64,000 nt of DNA from Streptomyces sp. R28 (GTDB taxonomy: Bacteria > Actinomycetota > Actinomycetes > Streptomycetales > Streptomycetaceae). Positions 43,370 through 52,362 of this stretch are shown here, in pieces (within the stretch, counting starts at the first letter, position 1; each line of letters begins with the position of its first letter). The DNA lies in NCBI RefSeq assembly GCF_041052385.1, contig NZ_CP163439.1, positions 1,116,001-1,180,000 on the forward strand, read 5' to 3'. The position numbers were made by a program, and so were the translations under genes. The notes beneath the pieces were generated by a model that worked only from the letters and a program-made list of their open reading frames with translations, was not told where the DNA came from and did not search any database.

Positions 43370-45013
43370 TCAGCAGCCCCAGCGATCCTCGGTGAGCACC
43401 CCCTGGACGCTGGTGAGGGAACGGTCGTAGCAACCGTCCGAGCCGTACAGGCGGTAGCGCTCACTCGTCGTGCCGACCGCGTGCCGCTGGTCGCGCGGCA
43501 CGTTCAACGTCCATGAGGCGTCGCCCTCGACGGTGTCGTCGAGCCACGACCACGCGATCCGCCGTCCGGCCTGGGTCGTCCCGACCACGACACGGTCACC
43601 GAGGGTCAGCACGGTGCGCAGCCGGTCGTCCGCGCCGATCGTGAGGGTGCCGTCCATCGTGTACGTCCGCTGCGTGCGCGTCGTGCGGGCCGGTCCGCGG
43701 CCGTCGACGGTGACCGACTGGTCGTCGGTCCAGGTGGCGTCGAGGGCGTCCAGGTTCTCTCCGTCGGTCCAGCGGTGCGCGGAGGTGTTCGTGAGCGAGC
43801 GGCCGACGGTGGTCGTCACCCGGCCGTGCGAGGTGTCGACGTATCCGGCGACGGTCAGCTGGTGACTACCCTCGGTGTCCACCCGGTGCTCCGAACCGGG
43901 CGTGTATGTGGAGGAGTTGGCGATGTCGCCGACCTTGTGCTCGGTGAGTCTCCCGGTGACGTGCGCGCTCTTCGCGTCCTGCCACACGAGGACGTTCACG
44001 GGCGCGCTCCAGCCGCTCTGCCCCTCGGGGACGCCGACGACGGAGACCTCGACGCGGTGCGGGCGGCCGTCGTTGAGGAGGCCGGCGAACGGCGTCAGGT
44101 CGTATTCGATCGGCTTGACGTCGAAGGCTCGCGGCCCCGGAGTGACGTACCAGAGAAAGGGGTTGGACCAGCCACCCGTCCAGACGTGTGGGAACGGCGC
44201 GGCGATTCCGGCGAGTTGGCCGTCGACCTCGATCTGCACCTCGCGGTAGGGACCGCCGCCGGCCTTGCAGGAGTAGGGCGCCGGGTCGGGCGCCGACAGA
44301 TACCAGAACTCCTCGCAGCCGCCACCGGAGCCGGTGGCGTACACCTCGGCGACGATGCGTTCGCTGTTGCGCGGGGTGGTGAGCGTGCCGTCCTGGAGGG
44401 TGAGGACGTGGTCGGGGGTCGTGCCGGTGCGGCTGGGAGTCGAGGCGGGGCGGCCGGCGTAGAACGTCAGCGTGACCTTGACGTCGATGATGCCGGTGTA
44501 CGTGTCGTCGACGACGTTCCCGATGAGCATCTCGACGTTCTGGCTGCCGCGGAAGGTGTCGCTGTAGCGGGTGACGTCCTTCTCGACGGACCACTCGATG
44601 CCGTCCGGTGACGGCTCCGGAGTCGACGTACGGAAGATCTCCACCCCGCCGACGCGCAGATAGCCGAGCCGGTCGAACTGGCGCCCCTTGACCTTGCCGT
44701 CCATCCGCAGCACTACCTTGCTCCACCGGTCGCCGCAGCCTCGAGGCGGGGTGTACGTGCCCTTGTACGGGGTGAAGTCGCGGAACTGCGCCTCGGCGAC
44801 GGTGACTTGGCAGGACTTGCCGGAGGGCTTGGCGATGGGCGGGGCAGCCGTGATGGGGTCGTGCCAGTCGGTGCCGAACTCGGCGGGGACGTCGGCGGGG
44901 GCGTCGGCCGGGACGTCGACGGGTTCCGCCGCGGGGGCGGGGCCCGCTCCGAGGAGGGTGCTCGCCAGGAGGGTCGCCCCTGCGAACATGGACATGACGA
45001 TCCGTCTCTTCAT
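43370..45013 (-). CDS. Secreted PNGase A-like protein
   Basis: A secreted protein of 547 residues with a Sec signal peptide (cleavage near APAAEP). The body matches the peptide-N4-(N-acetyl-beta-glucosaminyl)asparagine amidase A family: CQVTVAEAQFRDFTPYKGTYTPP, WSKVVLRMDGKVKGRQFDRLGYLRVGGVEIFRTSTPEP and PLWYVTPG-like segments (here NPFLWYVTPGPRAFD). Plant members remove N-glycans from glycoproteins. Several cysteine pairs suit an extracellular fold. In a soil bacterium it may release glycans from plant or fungal glycoproteins; activity is inferred from family. Confidence 0.85.
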   Translation of the reverse strand: MKRRIVMSMFAGATLLASTLLGAGPAPAAEPVDVPADAPADVPAEFGTDWHDPITAAPPIAKPSGKSCQVTVAEAQFRDFTPYKGTYTPPRGCGDRWSKVVLRMDGKVKGRQFDRLGYLRVGGVEIFRTSTPEPSPDGIEWSVEKDVTRYSDTFRGSQNVEMLIGNVVDDTYTGIIDVKVTLTFYAGRPASTPSRTGTTPDHVLTLQDGTLTTPRNSERIVAEVYATGSGGGCEEFWYLSAPDPAPYSCKAGGGPYREVQIEVDGQLAGIAAPFPHVWTGGWSNPFLWYVTPGPRAFDVKPIEYDLTPFAGLLNDGRPHRVEVSVVGVPEGQSGWSAPVNVLVWQDAKSAHVTGRLTEHKVGDIANSSTYTPGSEHRVDTEGSHQLTVAGYVDTSHGRVTTTVGRSLTNTSAHRWTDGENLDALDATWTDDQSVTVDGRGPARTTRTQRTYTMDGTLTIGADDRLRTVLTLGDRVVVGTTQAGRRIAWSWLDDTVEGDASWTLNVPRDQRHAVGTTSERYRLYGSDGCYDRSLTSVQGVLTEDRWGC

Positions 45014-45074
45014 GGCCGGTGTTCTACGGGGAGTTGGGCATCCCTCGCAACGACGCCTCTTCAGGTCTCCCCCA

Positions 45075-45866
45075 TCAGTGCGAGCTCTTCAGGTCCGCCC
45101 TGTCCCCCATCACCACGACAGGATGCCGGTCCGGATCGAGCGTGCGCAGCAGGTACTCCATCGCCGATCCGGACAGACTCACGCAGGCCGACGTACCGCT
45201 GCCGTGGTCCATGTGCAACCAGATGCCACCGCCTTTGTGCTCACCCCCGGGACGGGTGGGGTCGTTGGGCGGGGTGCCCTTGACGCGGTTGTAGTCGATG
45301 GCGATGACGTAGTCGAAGTCGTGCCAGTGCGACTTCGCCCACCAGCGCGGCGCCGCGAAGGCCGGGGAGTGCGTGTACGGCAGCTTGGCCCCGGGGTCCT
45401 TCCGTACGCCACCCGCGTCGCTGAGCGTGAACACGCCGACGGGGCTGCGGTTGTCGCCCTCATGGTGGTCGGTGGTCCAGCCCTTCTTGCCGTTGTGTGC
45501 GGGCCAGGTGCGGGTGCGGTCCCAGGTGGATCCCTGCTTGGTGTAGAGCACGACCGTGGAGTCCGCAGAGTCCTTGCCGTCGCCGTAGACCGCCACGACC
45601 TGGCGGGAGTTGGCGGGGATGCGGCGCTGCCACCGGTCGGCGACGTCCGGGATGCGCGTCGGATCCGAGGTCGTGGCCGGCCGCCTGGGCGCGGCCTTGC
45701 CGACGTCCTCACCTCCGCCGTGCTGCGCGCCGCCGCACGCGGTCAGGGTCGTCAAGGCGGCCAGGAGGGTCCCGAGGGCCACCGTCGCGACCATGGCACG
45801 CCGTACTCCGCCGTTCCGCACTTCGCCGTTCCCTACTTCACCGTTTCGCGCTCCGCCGTTCCGCAT
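45075..45866 (-). CDS. L,D-transpeptidase-like lipoprotein
   Basis: A YkuD-type L,D-transpeptidase fold protein of about 263 residues. A lipobox LTAC follows a hydrophobic stretch. The catalytic region is HMDHGSGTSACVSLS, with His and the nucleophile Cys. Upstream blocks are HEGDNRSPVGVFTLSDAGG and DYVIAIDYNRVKGTPP. Family enzymes make 3-3 cross-links in peptidoglycan or attach proteins to it. The start is uncertain: ATG 45866 leads through a run of RNGG/RNGE repeats (15-base tandem DNA repeats), and ATG 45794 (MVATVALG) would be just before the signal sequence. Confidence 0.82.
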   Translation of the reverse strand: MRNGGARNGEVGNGEVRNGGVRRAMVATVALGTLLAALTTLTACGGAQHGGGEDVGKAAPRRPATTSDPTRIPDVADRWQRRIPANSRQVVAVYGDGKDSADSTVVLYTKQGSTWDRTRTWPAHNGKKGWTTDHHEGDNRSPVGVFTLSDAGGVRKDPGAKLPYTHSPAFAAPRWWAKSHWHDFDYVIAIDYNRVKGTPPNDPTRPGGEHKGGGIWLHMDHGSGTSACVSLSGSAMEYLLRTLDPDRHPVVVMGDRADLKSSH

Positions 45867-46168
45867 CACTCCATGGTCGCACCGAGTTCGGCACGGCAGC
45901 CGGAGCGACCACCGGACGGCCGGTCGCGGCGACAACCGGGCGGCCGGCCAGATGGGCAGTCGGACGCCCGGCCGGGCAGCCGAACGGGCAGCCGAAACTG
46001 TGCGGCGGCCCGGAAAACCGTTTGCGTCCGGCCACGCTGCGACGCGAACCTGTCACGGTTTGCTGCCGCCGTGCGCGGTGCACGGTCCGTTCCGCGCGTC
46101 GGCTTCCGATCGACTCCCCATCCCCCTCCCTATCCCATCCCCCCACTGACACGAGCCACTGGGACGTC
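45867..46168. other. Intergenic region before the ABC exporter pair
   Basis: About 300 bases between divergent genes, with degenerate short GC repeats around CGGCCGG and GGGCAGCCG near 45910-46010. No gene supported; expected to carry the exporter promoter. Confidence 0.45.
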
Positions 46169-48022
46169 ATGCAGATTCAAGACCTTCCGTATCCCGACCC
46201 AGGTGTGCCGGACGCACGCTCGGGTCCCCGATTCCTGTGGTGGCTCTTCAGGAACCAGATGGGCGGACAGCTCAAGTCCCTGGCCTGGGGGCTGCTGCAC
46301 TTCCTGTCCGTCTCCGCGCTGCCGTTCTGCGTCGGCGTCGCCATCCAGGCCGTCGTCGACCGCTCGGGGGCACGACTCGCCCTCGCGGGCGGGCTCCTGG
46401 CACTGTGCAGCGCCGGCAACGCCATCGGCGACACCTTTCTGCACCGCACCGCCGTCACCAACTGGATCACTGCCGCCGCCCGGGTCCAGCAGGTACTGGC
46501 CCGCAAGGCCGCGCAGCTGGGCTCGGCACTGACCCGGCGCGTCGCGGCCGGTGAGGTCGTGGCCGTCTCCACGGGCGACGTCGAGAAGATCGGCTGGTTC
46601 GTCGAGGCGTGGTCACGGTTCACGGCGGCTGCGGTCACCATCGTCGTGGTCTGTGTCGGCCTGGTCCTCTACCAGCCGGCGCTCGGCGTGATCGTCGCCG
46701 TGGGCCTGCCCGTACTGGCGGTCGCCGTGCTGCCGCTGCTGCCTCGGGCGACCCGGCGGGCCGACTTCCAGCGCGAGAAGGCCGGGCGCGCCACCGAGTT
46801 GGCCTCGGACACCGTCGCCGGCCTGCGCGTCCTGCGCGGCATCGGCGGCGAGGAACTCTTCCTCGACCGCTACCGCCGCGCGTCGCAGGACGTGCGTCAC
46901 GCGGCCGTGCGCAGCGCCCGGATGTGGTCCCTGATCTCCGCGATCCAGGTGCTGCTGCCGGGGCTGCTGCTGATCGTGGTCATCTGGTACGGCGTCCATC
47001 TGGCCCGCGAGGGCCGGGTCACCGTCGGCGAACTGGTCGCCGTCTACAGCTCGATCATGATCCTCACCTATCCGCTGCGGCACTTCGAAGAGATCGCGAT
47101 GGCCTACTCCTTCTCACGTCCCTCGGCCCGTCGGGCCGCGCGCGTGCTGTCGCTGGAACGGGTCACCGACACCGAAGGGTCGCGCGACGGGGCCGAGGTG
47201 CCCTCCGGGGACCTGTACGACCCTGCCACCGGACTGCTCGCCCCCACCGGCCGGCTCACCGCCGTGGTGTGCGGCGACCCGGACGCGGCGGGGCGACTGG
47301 CCGAACGACTGGGCGGACACGGCTCCGAGGAGGGCACGCCGGTGCTGCTGGGCGGTGTCCCGCTCGACGAGCTGCCGCTCGACTGCGCCCGTACGGCCGT
47401 CCTCGTGCAGGACAAGGACCCGGTGCTGCTCTCCGGCACGCTGCGCGAACTGCTGGACGTGCCGCGGTCGGGCGATGTCGGTCCCGAGGAGGCGCTGGAC
47501 GCCGCGCAGTGCAAGGACGTCCTGGCCGCGCTGGTCCAGGGCTCGCTCGACGCCGAGGACCCGATGGACGCCCGCATCACCGAACGTGGCCGGTCCCTGT
47601 CCGGCGGCCAGCGCCAGCGCCTCGCGCTCGCCCGGTCGCTGATCACGGACCCCGAGGTGCTCGTCCTGGACGAGCCGACCTCGGCCGTCGACTCGCACAC
47701 CGAGGCACGGATCGCGGAGGGCGTGCGCAGCCTGCGGACGGGGCGCACGACGGTGGTGTTCACCTCCTCACCCCTGATCCTGGACCGCGCCGACCGGGTC
47801 GTGCTCGTCCACGAGGGCGAGGTCGCGGCGGTCGGCGTGCACCGCGAGCTGGTGCACGGCGAACCGCGGTACCGGGCCGTGGTGACCCGGGAGACCGACG
47901 AAGAGGCCGCTCTGAACGCCTCGTTGCACGAAAACGATGCGGCGGGCGAAGGCCCACGGTCAGGGTCGGCCGCCCTCGACCACGTACTGAAGGAACTGGA
48001 AGAGATCGAGGAGTCGGCATGA
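46169..48022 (+). CDS. Heterodimeric ABC exporter, degenerate subunit
   Basis: An ABC exporter half of 617 residues with six helices (about 40-310) and an ATPase domain in which the Walker A loop is lost: the position reads CGDPDAAGRLAERLG (about 367) instead of GxxGxGKS/T. The signature LSGGQRQR (about 477) and Walker B VLVLDEPTSAVD (about 498) are intact. The partner encoded next has the opposite defect, so the pair should form one working ATP site. It starts at ATG 46169 and overlaps the partner by ATGA. It is a likely drug, lipid or peptide exporter. Confidence 0.9.
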   Translation: MQIQDLPYPDPGVPDARSGPRFLWWLFRNQMGGQLKSLAWGLLHFLSVSALPFCVGVAIQAVVDRSGARLALAGGLLALCSAGNAIGDTFLHRTAVTNWITAAARVQQVLARKAAQLGSALTRRVAAGEVVAVSTGDVEKIGWFVEAWSRFTAAAVTIVVVCVGLVLYQPALGVIVAVGLPVLAVAVLPLLPRATRRADFQREKAGRATELASDTVAGLRVLRGIGGEELFLDRYRRASQDVRHAAVRSARMWSLISAIQVLLPGLLLIVVIWYGVHLAREGRVTVGELVAVYSSIMILTYPLRHFEEIAMAYSFSRPSARRAARVLSLERVTDTEGSRDGAEVPSGDLYDPATGLLAPTGRLTAVVCGDPDAAGRLAERLGGHGSEEGTPVLLGGVPLDELPLDCARTAVLVQDKDPVLLSGTLRELLDVPRSGDVGPEEALDAAQCKDVLAALVQGSLDAEDPMDARITERGRSLSGGQRQRLALARSLITDPEVLVLDEPTSAVDSHTEARIAEGVRSLRTGRTTVVFTSSPLILDRADRVVLVHEGEVAAVGVHRELVHGEPRYRAVVTRETDEEAALNASLHENDAAGEGPRSGSAALDHVLKELEEIEESA

Positions 48023-49806
48023 TCGGCGTGGCACCACCGGCGTACGACCCGGCGGCCCCGACCACGGCGAGCACCCTGCCGGTCGGCGCCCCCGCGACCG
48101 TACGCGCCTATGTGGTCGAGCTGTTCCGTCGGCACCGCCGTGCCTTCCTGCTGCTCATCACCGTCAACACAGTGGCCGTGGTGGCCGCGATGGCGGGGCC
48201 CTGGCTGCTGGGCGGACTGGTGGAGCGGGTGTCGGACGGCGTCGGCGCGCGGGAGCTCCATCTGGAGCTCACCGTCGGGCTGTTCGCGACCGCGCTCGTC
48301 GTCCAGGCCGTGTTCGTCCGGCAGGTGCGGCTGCGCGGCGCGATGCTCGGGGAGCAGATGCTGGCCGATCTGCGCGAGGACTTCCTCGTCCGGTCGGTCG
48401 GGCTGCCGCCCGGTGTCCTGGAGCGGGCCGGGACGGGCGACCTGCTGTCCCGGATCACGACGGACATCGACCGGCTGGCCAACGCGATGCGCGAGGCGGT
48501 GCCCCAGCTGGCGATCGGCGTGGTCTGGGTGTTCCTGCTGCTGGGCGGGCTCGCCATCACCGCGCCCCCGCTGGCGGCCACCGTACTGCTCACCGTGCCG
48601 CTGCTGGTGACCGGCTGCCGCTGGTACTTCAAGCGGGCGCCGTCCGCCTACCGCTCGGAGGCCGCCGGGTACGCCGCCGTGGCCGCCGCGCTCGCCGAGA
48701 CCGTGGACGCCGGACGCACCGTCGAGGCCCACCGCCTCGGCGAGCGCCGCGTGGAGCTGTCGGAGCAGCGGATCAAGGAGTGGACGGCCTGGGAGCGCTA
48801 CACGCTCTGGCTGCGGTCGGTGTTCTTTCCCTTCATCAACGTCACCCACGTGATGCTCCTCGCCTCGGTCCTGATGGTCGGCGGCGTGTTCGTCCTGCAG
48901 GGCTGGATCGGGGTCGGCCAGCTGACCACGGGTGCGCTGATCGCGCAGATGCTGGTGGACCCCGTCGGACTCATCCTGCGCTGGTACGACGAGCTGCAGG
49001 TGGCCCAGGTGTCGCTGGCCCGGCTGGTCGGGGTCCGGGACATCGAGCCGGAGGCCGGGGATGCCCTGCTGGCACCCGACGGCCGCGACGTGCACGCCGA
49101 CCGGGTTCACTTCGGCTACGTGGAGGGCGTGGACGTACTCCGCAAGGTCTCCCTGGAGGTCCCGCCCGGCACCAGGCTGGCGCTCGTCGGGCCCTCCGGG
49201 GCGGGCAAGTCCACGCTGGGCCGGCTGCTCGCGGGTATCTACGCGCCCCGGGACGGCCGCATCACCCTCGGCGGTGCGGAACTGTCCCGGATGACCGCCG
49301 AGCGGGTCCGCTCCCACGTGGCCCTCGTCAACCAGGAGCACCACGTCTTCGTGGGTGCCTTGCGCGACAACCTGCTGCTGGCCCGCACCGACGCGACCGA
49401 CGCCGAGCTGTGGGCGGCGCTGGGCGCGGTGGACGCGGACGCGTGGGCCCGGGCGCTCGACGACGGCCTGGACACCGAGGTCGGCTCGGGCGGATTCGCG
49501 CTCACACCGGCCCAGGCCCAGCAGATCGCGCTGGCCCGCCTGGTGCTGGCCGACCCGCACACACTGGTCCTGGACGAGGCGACCTCGCTCCTGGACCCCC
49601 GGGCGGCCCGCCACCTGGAGCGCTCCCTGGCCCGCGTCCTCGACGGCCGCACGGTCGTCGCCATCGCCCACCGCCTCCACACCGCCCACGACGCCGACGT
49701 CATCGCGGTCGTCGAGAACGGCCGCATCAGCGAGCTGGGCAGCCATGACGAGCTGGTGAACGCCGACGGGGCGTATGCCGCGCTTTGGCGGTCCTGGCAT
49801 GGGTGA
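48019..49806 (+). CDS. Heterodimeric ABC exporter, catalytic subunit
   Basis: An ABC exporter half of 595 residues. Six helices cover about 40-320. Walker A GPSGAGKSTLG (about 391) and Walker B TLVLDEATSLLD (about 515) are intact with a switch His (AHRLHTAHDAD), but the signature loop reads ALTPAQAQQ (about 495) instead of LSGGQ. Combined with the other subunit's LSGGQ it makes one full ATP site and one dead site, as in asymmetric bacterial exporters. The start overlaps the previous stop. Confidence 0.9.
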   Translation: MIGVAPPAYDPAAPTTASTLPVGAPATVRAYVVELFRRHRRAFLLLITVNTVAVVAAMAGPWLLGGLVERVSDGVGARELHLELTVGLFATALVVQAVFVRQVRLRGAMLGEQMLADLREDFLVRSVGLPPGVLERAGTGDLLSRITTDIDRLANAMREAVPQLAIGVVWVFLLLGGLAITAPPLAATVLLTVPLLVTGCRWYFKRAPSAYRSEAAGYAAVAAALAETVDAGRTVEAHRLGERRVELSEQRIKEWTAWERYTLWLRSVFFPFINVTHVMLLASVLMVGGVFVLQGWIGVGQLTTGALIAQMLVDPVGLILRWYDELQVAQVSLARLVGVRDIEPEAGDALLAPDGRDVHADRVHFGYVEGVDVLRKVSLEVPPGTRLALVGPSGAGKSTLGRLLAGIYAPRDGRITLGGAELSRMTAERVRSHVALVNQEHHVFVGALRDNLLLARTDATDAELWAALGAVDADAWARALDDGLDTEVGSGGFALTPAQAQQIALARLVLADPHTLVLDEATSLLDPRAARHLERSLARVLDGRTVVAIAHRLHTAHDADVIAVVENGRISELGSHDELVNADGAYAALWRSWHG

Positions 49807-50463
49807 CTGGCGGTCTTGGCATGGGTGAGTGGGTGGGGCTTGGCTGAGCTGAGCGGGGCCGGGACGCGGTGGGGCAGGAGCCTTGGCCGACTGGGGCCGG
49901 ACGAGGTCGGCCAGGGCTGCCGGGAGCCGAGTGCGGCCCGAATCGGCAGGAACGGTCGGCTCGGGCCGGAAGCGTGGCTGACCAGGCCGGGAGCGCAGTC
50001 GGCCCAGGCCCGATGTCCTGGCAGGTCGGGGCCGGGAACGAGCGCCGGTCAGGGCGAGCGCCCCGGCTGACCAGACCGGAGACGCGGTCGGCCCACGCCG
50101 GGGACGCCGAGCGCCCAGGGCACGGAGCGCTACGGGTCGCCGTGGCTGGGAAAGGCACCTCGCGGTGCCCGGGGACGCCGGGGCCGCTGTCGTCGGTCGG
50201 TGGGCGGGCGTGGGACTGGCCGGGTGGTGGAGGTGGCTCCGCACGACGGCGCGCTTTGGGGGTCCGGCCGATCCGGAGTGCCCGCCCTTGCTCCGTGCCG
50301 TTGCGCCGGGGCGAAAAGGGGTGGAAGGCTGGATAGCGACACCGGTTCGGGGAGCACCCGGGAACCACCCGGTTCGCGCCGGGTGCGGCCTGTGCCTCGC
50401 GCCGCGGCGGCCCACCGCCGACCGCGGTGAGTTCGGGCCCGTCCCCACCACCTGGAGGTACCC
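49807..50463. other. Repetitive GC-rich intergenic region
   Basis: About 655 bases with no supported gene. The first part repeats TGGCGGTC(C/T)TGGCATGGGTGA twice (from 49787 into the gap), then come irregular GGCCGGGA and GTCGGCC-rich units. Open frames here lack coding bias and ribosome binding sites. The right end must hold the promoter of the DUF5709 gene. Confidence 0.5.
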
Positions 50464-50934
50464 GTGAACAGCGCCGACGGATGGGGGGACGACGTCTACC
50501 AGCCCGACGCATCCGATCAACGTGAGGACACGGGGCTGCTCGACGTGGAGGACACCCTGGACAACGACGGCGTCGACGACCCCCTGGACCGGGGCTGGTC
50601 CCCACCGGAGCGGCCGTGGGCGGTCGAGCGCGCCGATGTGACGGCCGCCGAGCGCCAGCAGGGCGAGACCCTCGACCAGCGGCTCGCCGAAGAACTGCCC
50701 GATGTCGTCGCCCCCGACGGCGACGGCCTCGGCGACGCCGAGGGCACCGACGGAGAACTCCTCGACAACGAGGTCGGCGGCATGCGCTCCGGCCGCCTCG
50801 TGGCACCCGACGAAGGTGCCCACGAGGACGAGGAGAGCGCGCTCGTCGCGACGGACGTCGGCATCGACGGTGCGGCGGCGTCCGCCGAGGAGGCTGCCAT
50901 GCACATCGTCGACGAGGACTCCCTGTCCGGCTGA
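50464..50934 (+). CDS. DUF5709 family protein
   Basis: A highly acidic soluble protein of 156 residues starting WGDDVYQPDASDQREDTGLL. It contains DDPLDRGWSPPERPW and GETLDQRLAEELPDV, features of the actinobacterial DUF5709 family, and ends SAEEAAMHIVDED. Function unknown. The GTG start at 50464 has GGAGG six bases upstream. Confidence 0.85.
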   Translation: MNSADGWGDDVYQPDASDQREDTGLLDVEDTLDNDGVDDPLDRGWSPPERPWAVERADVTAAERQQGETLDQRLAEELPDVVAPDGDGLGDAEGTDGELLDNEVGGMRSGRLVAPDEGAHEDEESALVATDVGIDGAAASAEEAAMHIVDEDSLSG

Positions 50935-51039
50935 CCCACAATCCCTCTGCGGCCGATCCCGTAGTCCCTGTGGCTCAGCCCCCGCGCCTTCGGCCCCGCT
51001 CCGTCGGCCCTTGCCCATGCCGCCACACAAGGAGTTCGC

Positions 51040-51300
51040 ATGCAGCAGGACAAGCACCCCAACTACCACCCGGTCGTCTTCCGCGACCGCTCCGCCGGTT
51101 ACGCCTTCCTGACCCGGTCCACCGCGTCCAGCGACCAGACCATCGACTGGGACGACGGCGAGACCTACCCGGTCGTCGACGTGGAGATCTCCTCGGAGAG
51201 CCATCCCTTCCACACCGGCAAGGCCCGAACACTGGACTCCGAGGGCCGCGTCGCCGCCTTCGAGCGGCGCTACGGCGGTGGAGCGGGACAGGGTGGCTGA
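51040..51300 (+). CDS. rpmE2: Ribosomal protein L31 type B (zinc-free)
   Basis: A protein of 86 residues matching L31 type [62 protein letters not shown]. It lacks the CxxC zinc ligands of the normal L31. Such paralogues replace the zinc form when zinc is scarce and are usually repressed by Zur. No obvious Zur box was identified by eye in the 105 bases upstream. The start has AAGGAG. Confidence 0.94.
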   Translation: MQQDKHPNYHPVVFRDRSAGYAFLTRSTASSDQTIDWDDGETYPVVDVEISSESHPFHTGKARTLDSEGRVAAFERRYGGGAGQGG

Positions 51301-51422
51301 TCCGGAGGCCAGACCGGAGATCCACGCCGCCCGGCGGCGGCTCGGTCCCCCGGGCGGATCACCGATGCGGCGACGCGCCCGATCCCTCTCGCTCAGATGA
51401 CGACGTGCCCGCCCCGTCCCCC

Positions 51423-52217
51423 TCAGATGACGTTGAGCGCCGCCGCGCAGCCCACCCCGCCGAGCACCATGAACACCGGCATCAGCACCTTGAGCTCGAC
51501 CCAGCTGCCCGCACGGAACCGCATCGCCTTGGGCGGGCCCACCGGGTACCAGCGCTTGCGTCCCACCGGGATCGGCCACAGGATCGGGCAGCCGGAGACC
51601 GTCAGCGCGTCCCCGATGTCGTGCACCAGCGCGCCCAGCACGATCGGCAGCCCAAGCCACAGATACTCCTGGCCCGGCGCCGTGAAAAGCCAGTCCGAGC
51701 CGTTGCCCGGCTTGTCCAGGATCCCGGCGATGATCCACGAGCTGGTCGCGGCCAGCAGCCACACCAGGACATCGGCGCTGGAGCCACGGGTCGCGCGCCA
51801 CAGCAGGCCCTCGATGGCCAGCACCATGTGCGCGAACAGAATCGCCAGCACCGCCCAGCGTCCCCCGGTGATCGCCAGGACCGAGGCGCCCCCGCCGATC
51901 AGGACCGCCCACAGCCACGTATGCGTGAGTGTGCGATGCCCACCGGAGCGACGCGGGTCGCCCTGCTTCCTCGTCCCCTTGTAGACGGCGTACGACAACT
52001 TGTCGACGATCTCGCACAGCCAGCGCGACAGCGGCCCGAACGCCCGCGAGATGGTGGCCGCCTTGTGGTCGAGGTCCGGGGCGAGGGCCGCACCGGCACA
52101 GATCAGCGCGCCGGACAGGAGGACGGGCCAGGGCATCCCGTGCCCCGCAGCGGCGGCGGCCGCTCCGACGCCGAGCCAGGCGGCGGCTCCCGATAGTGAG
52201 TGTGCTGGTCCCATCAT
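51423..52217 (-). CDS. YdjM-like membrane-bound metal-dependent hydrolase
   Basis: A membrane protein of about 264 residues with several helices. The histidine/aspartate motifs of the YdjM/DUF457 family are clear: ALAPDLDHK, GGHRTLTHT and LVHDIGDALTVSGCPILWP. The family is called metal-dependent hydrolase from these ligands; the substrate is unknown. The start lies among several ATGs (52214, 52217, 52235); 52217 is a compromise. Divergent from the helicase gene. Confidence 0.85.
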   Translation of the reverse strand: MMGPAHSLSGAAAWLGVGAAAAAAGHGMPWPVLLSGALICAGAALAPDLDHKAATISRAFGPLSRWLCEIVDKLSYAVYKGTRKQGDPRRSGGHRTLTHTWLWAVLIGGGASVLAITGGRWAVLAILFAHMVLAIEGLLWRATRGSSADVLVWLLAATSSWIIAGILDKPGNGSDWLFTAPGQEYLWLGLPIVLGALVHDIGDALTVSGCPILWPIPVGRKRWYPVGPPKAMRFRAGSWVELKVLMPVFMVLGGVGCAAALNVI

Positions 52218-52362
52218 CGCCGTTGCCCGCCCCATTCCTCGTGTGCCGCTGTCCAGTTGACCGGGTTCGCTGACTTGTCGTCGGCGACACAGCGTAGCGT
52301 TCGCGATCTTCGACCCTGCATCCGATTCCCCTGTGGAGCAGGAGGGCAGGCAAGATGGGTGG

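Noticed and set aside
49807..50463. Hidden gene or tRNA in the long gap
   Set aside because: Only irregular GC repeats; no cloverleaf or coding bias could be found by eye.
52333..52362. Ten-residue longer start for the Ski2-like helicase
   Set aside because: The GTG at 52333 is in frame, but homologues as recalled begin at (M/V)TLIDQLPP, matching 52363.
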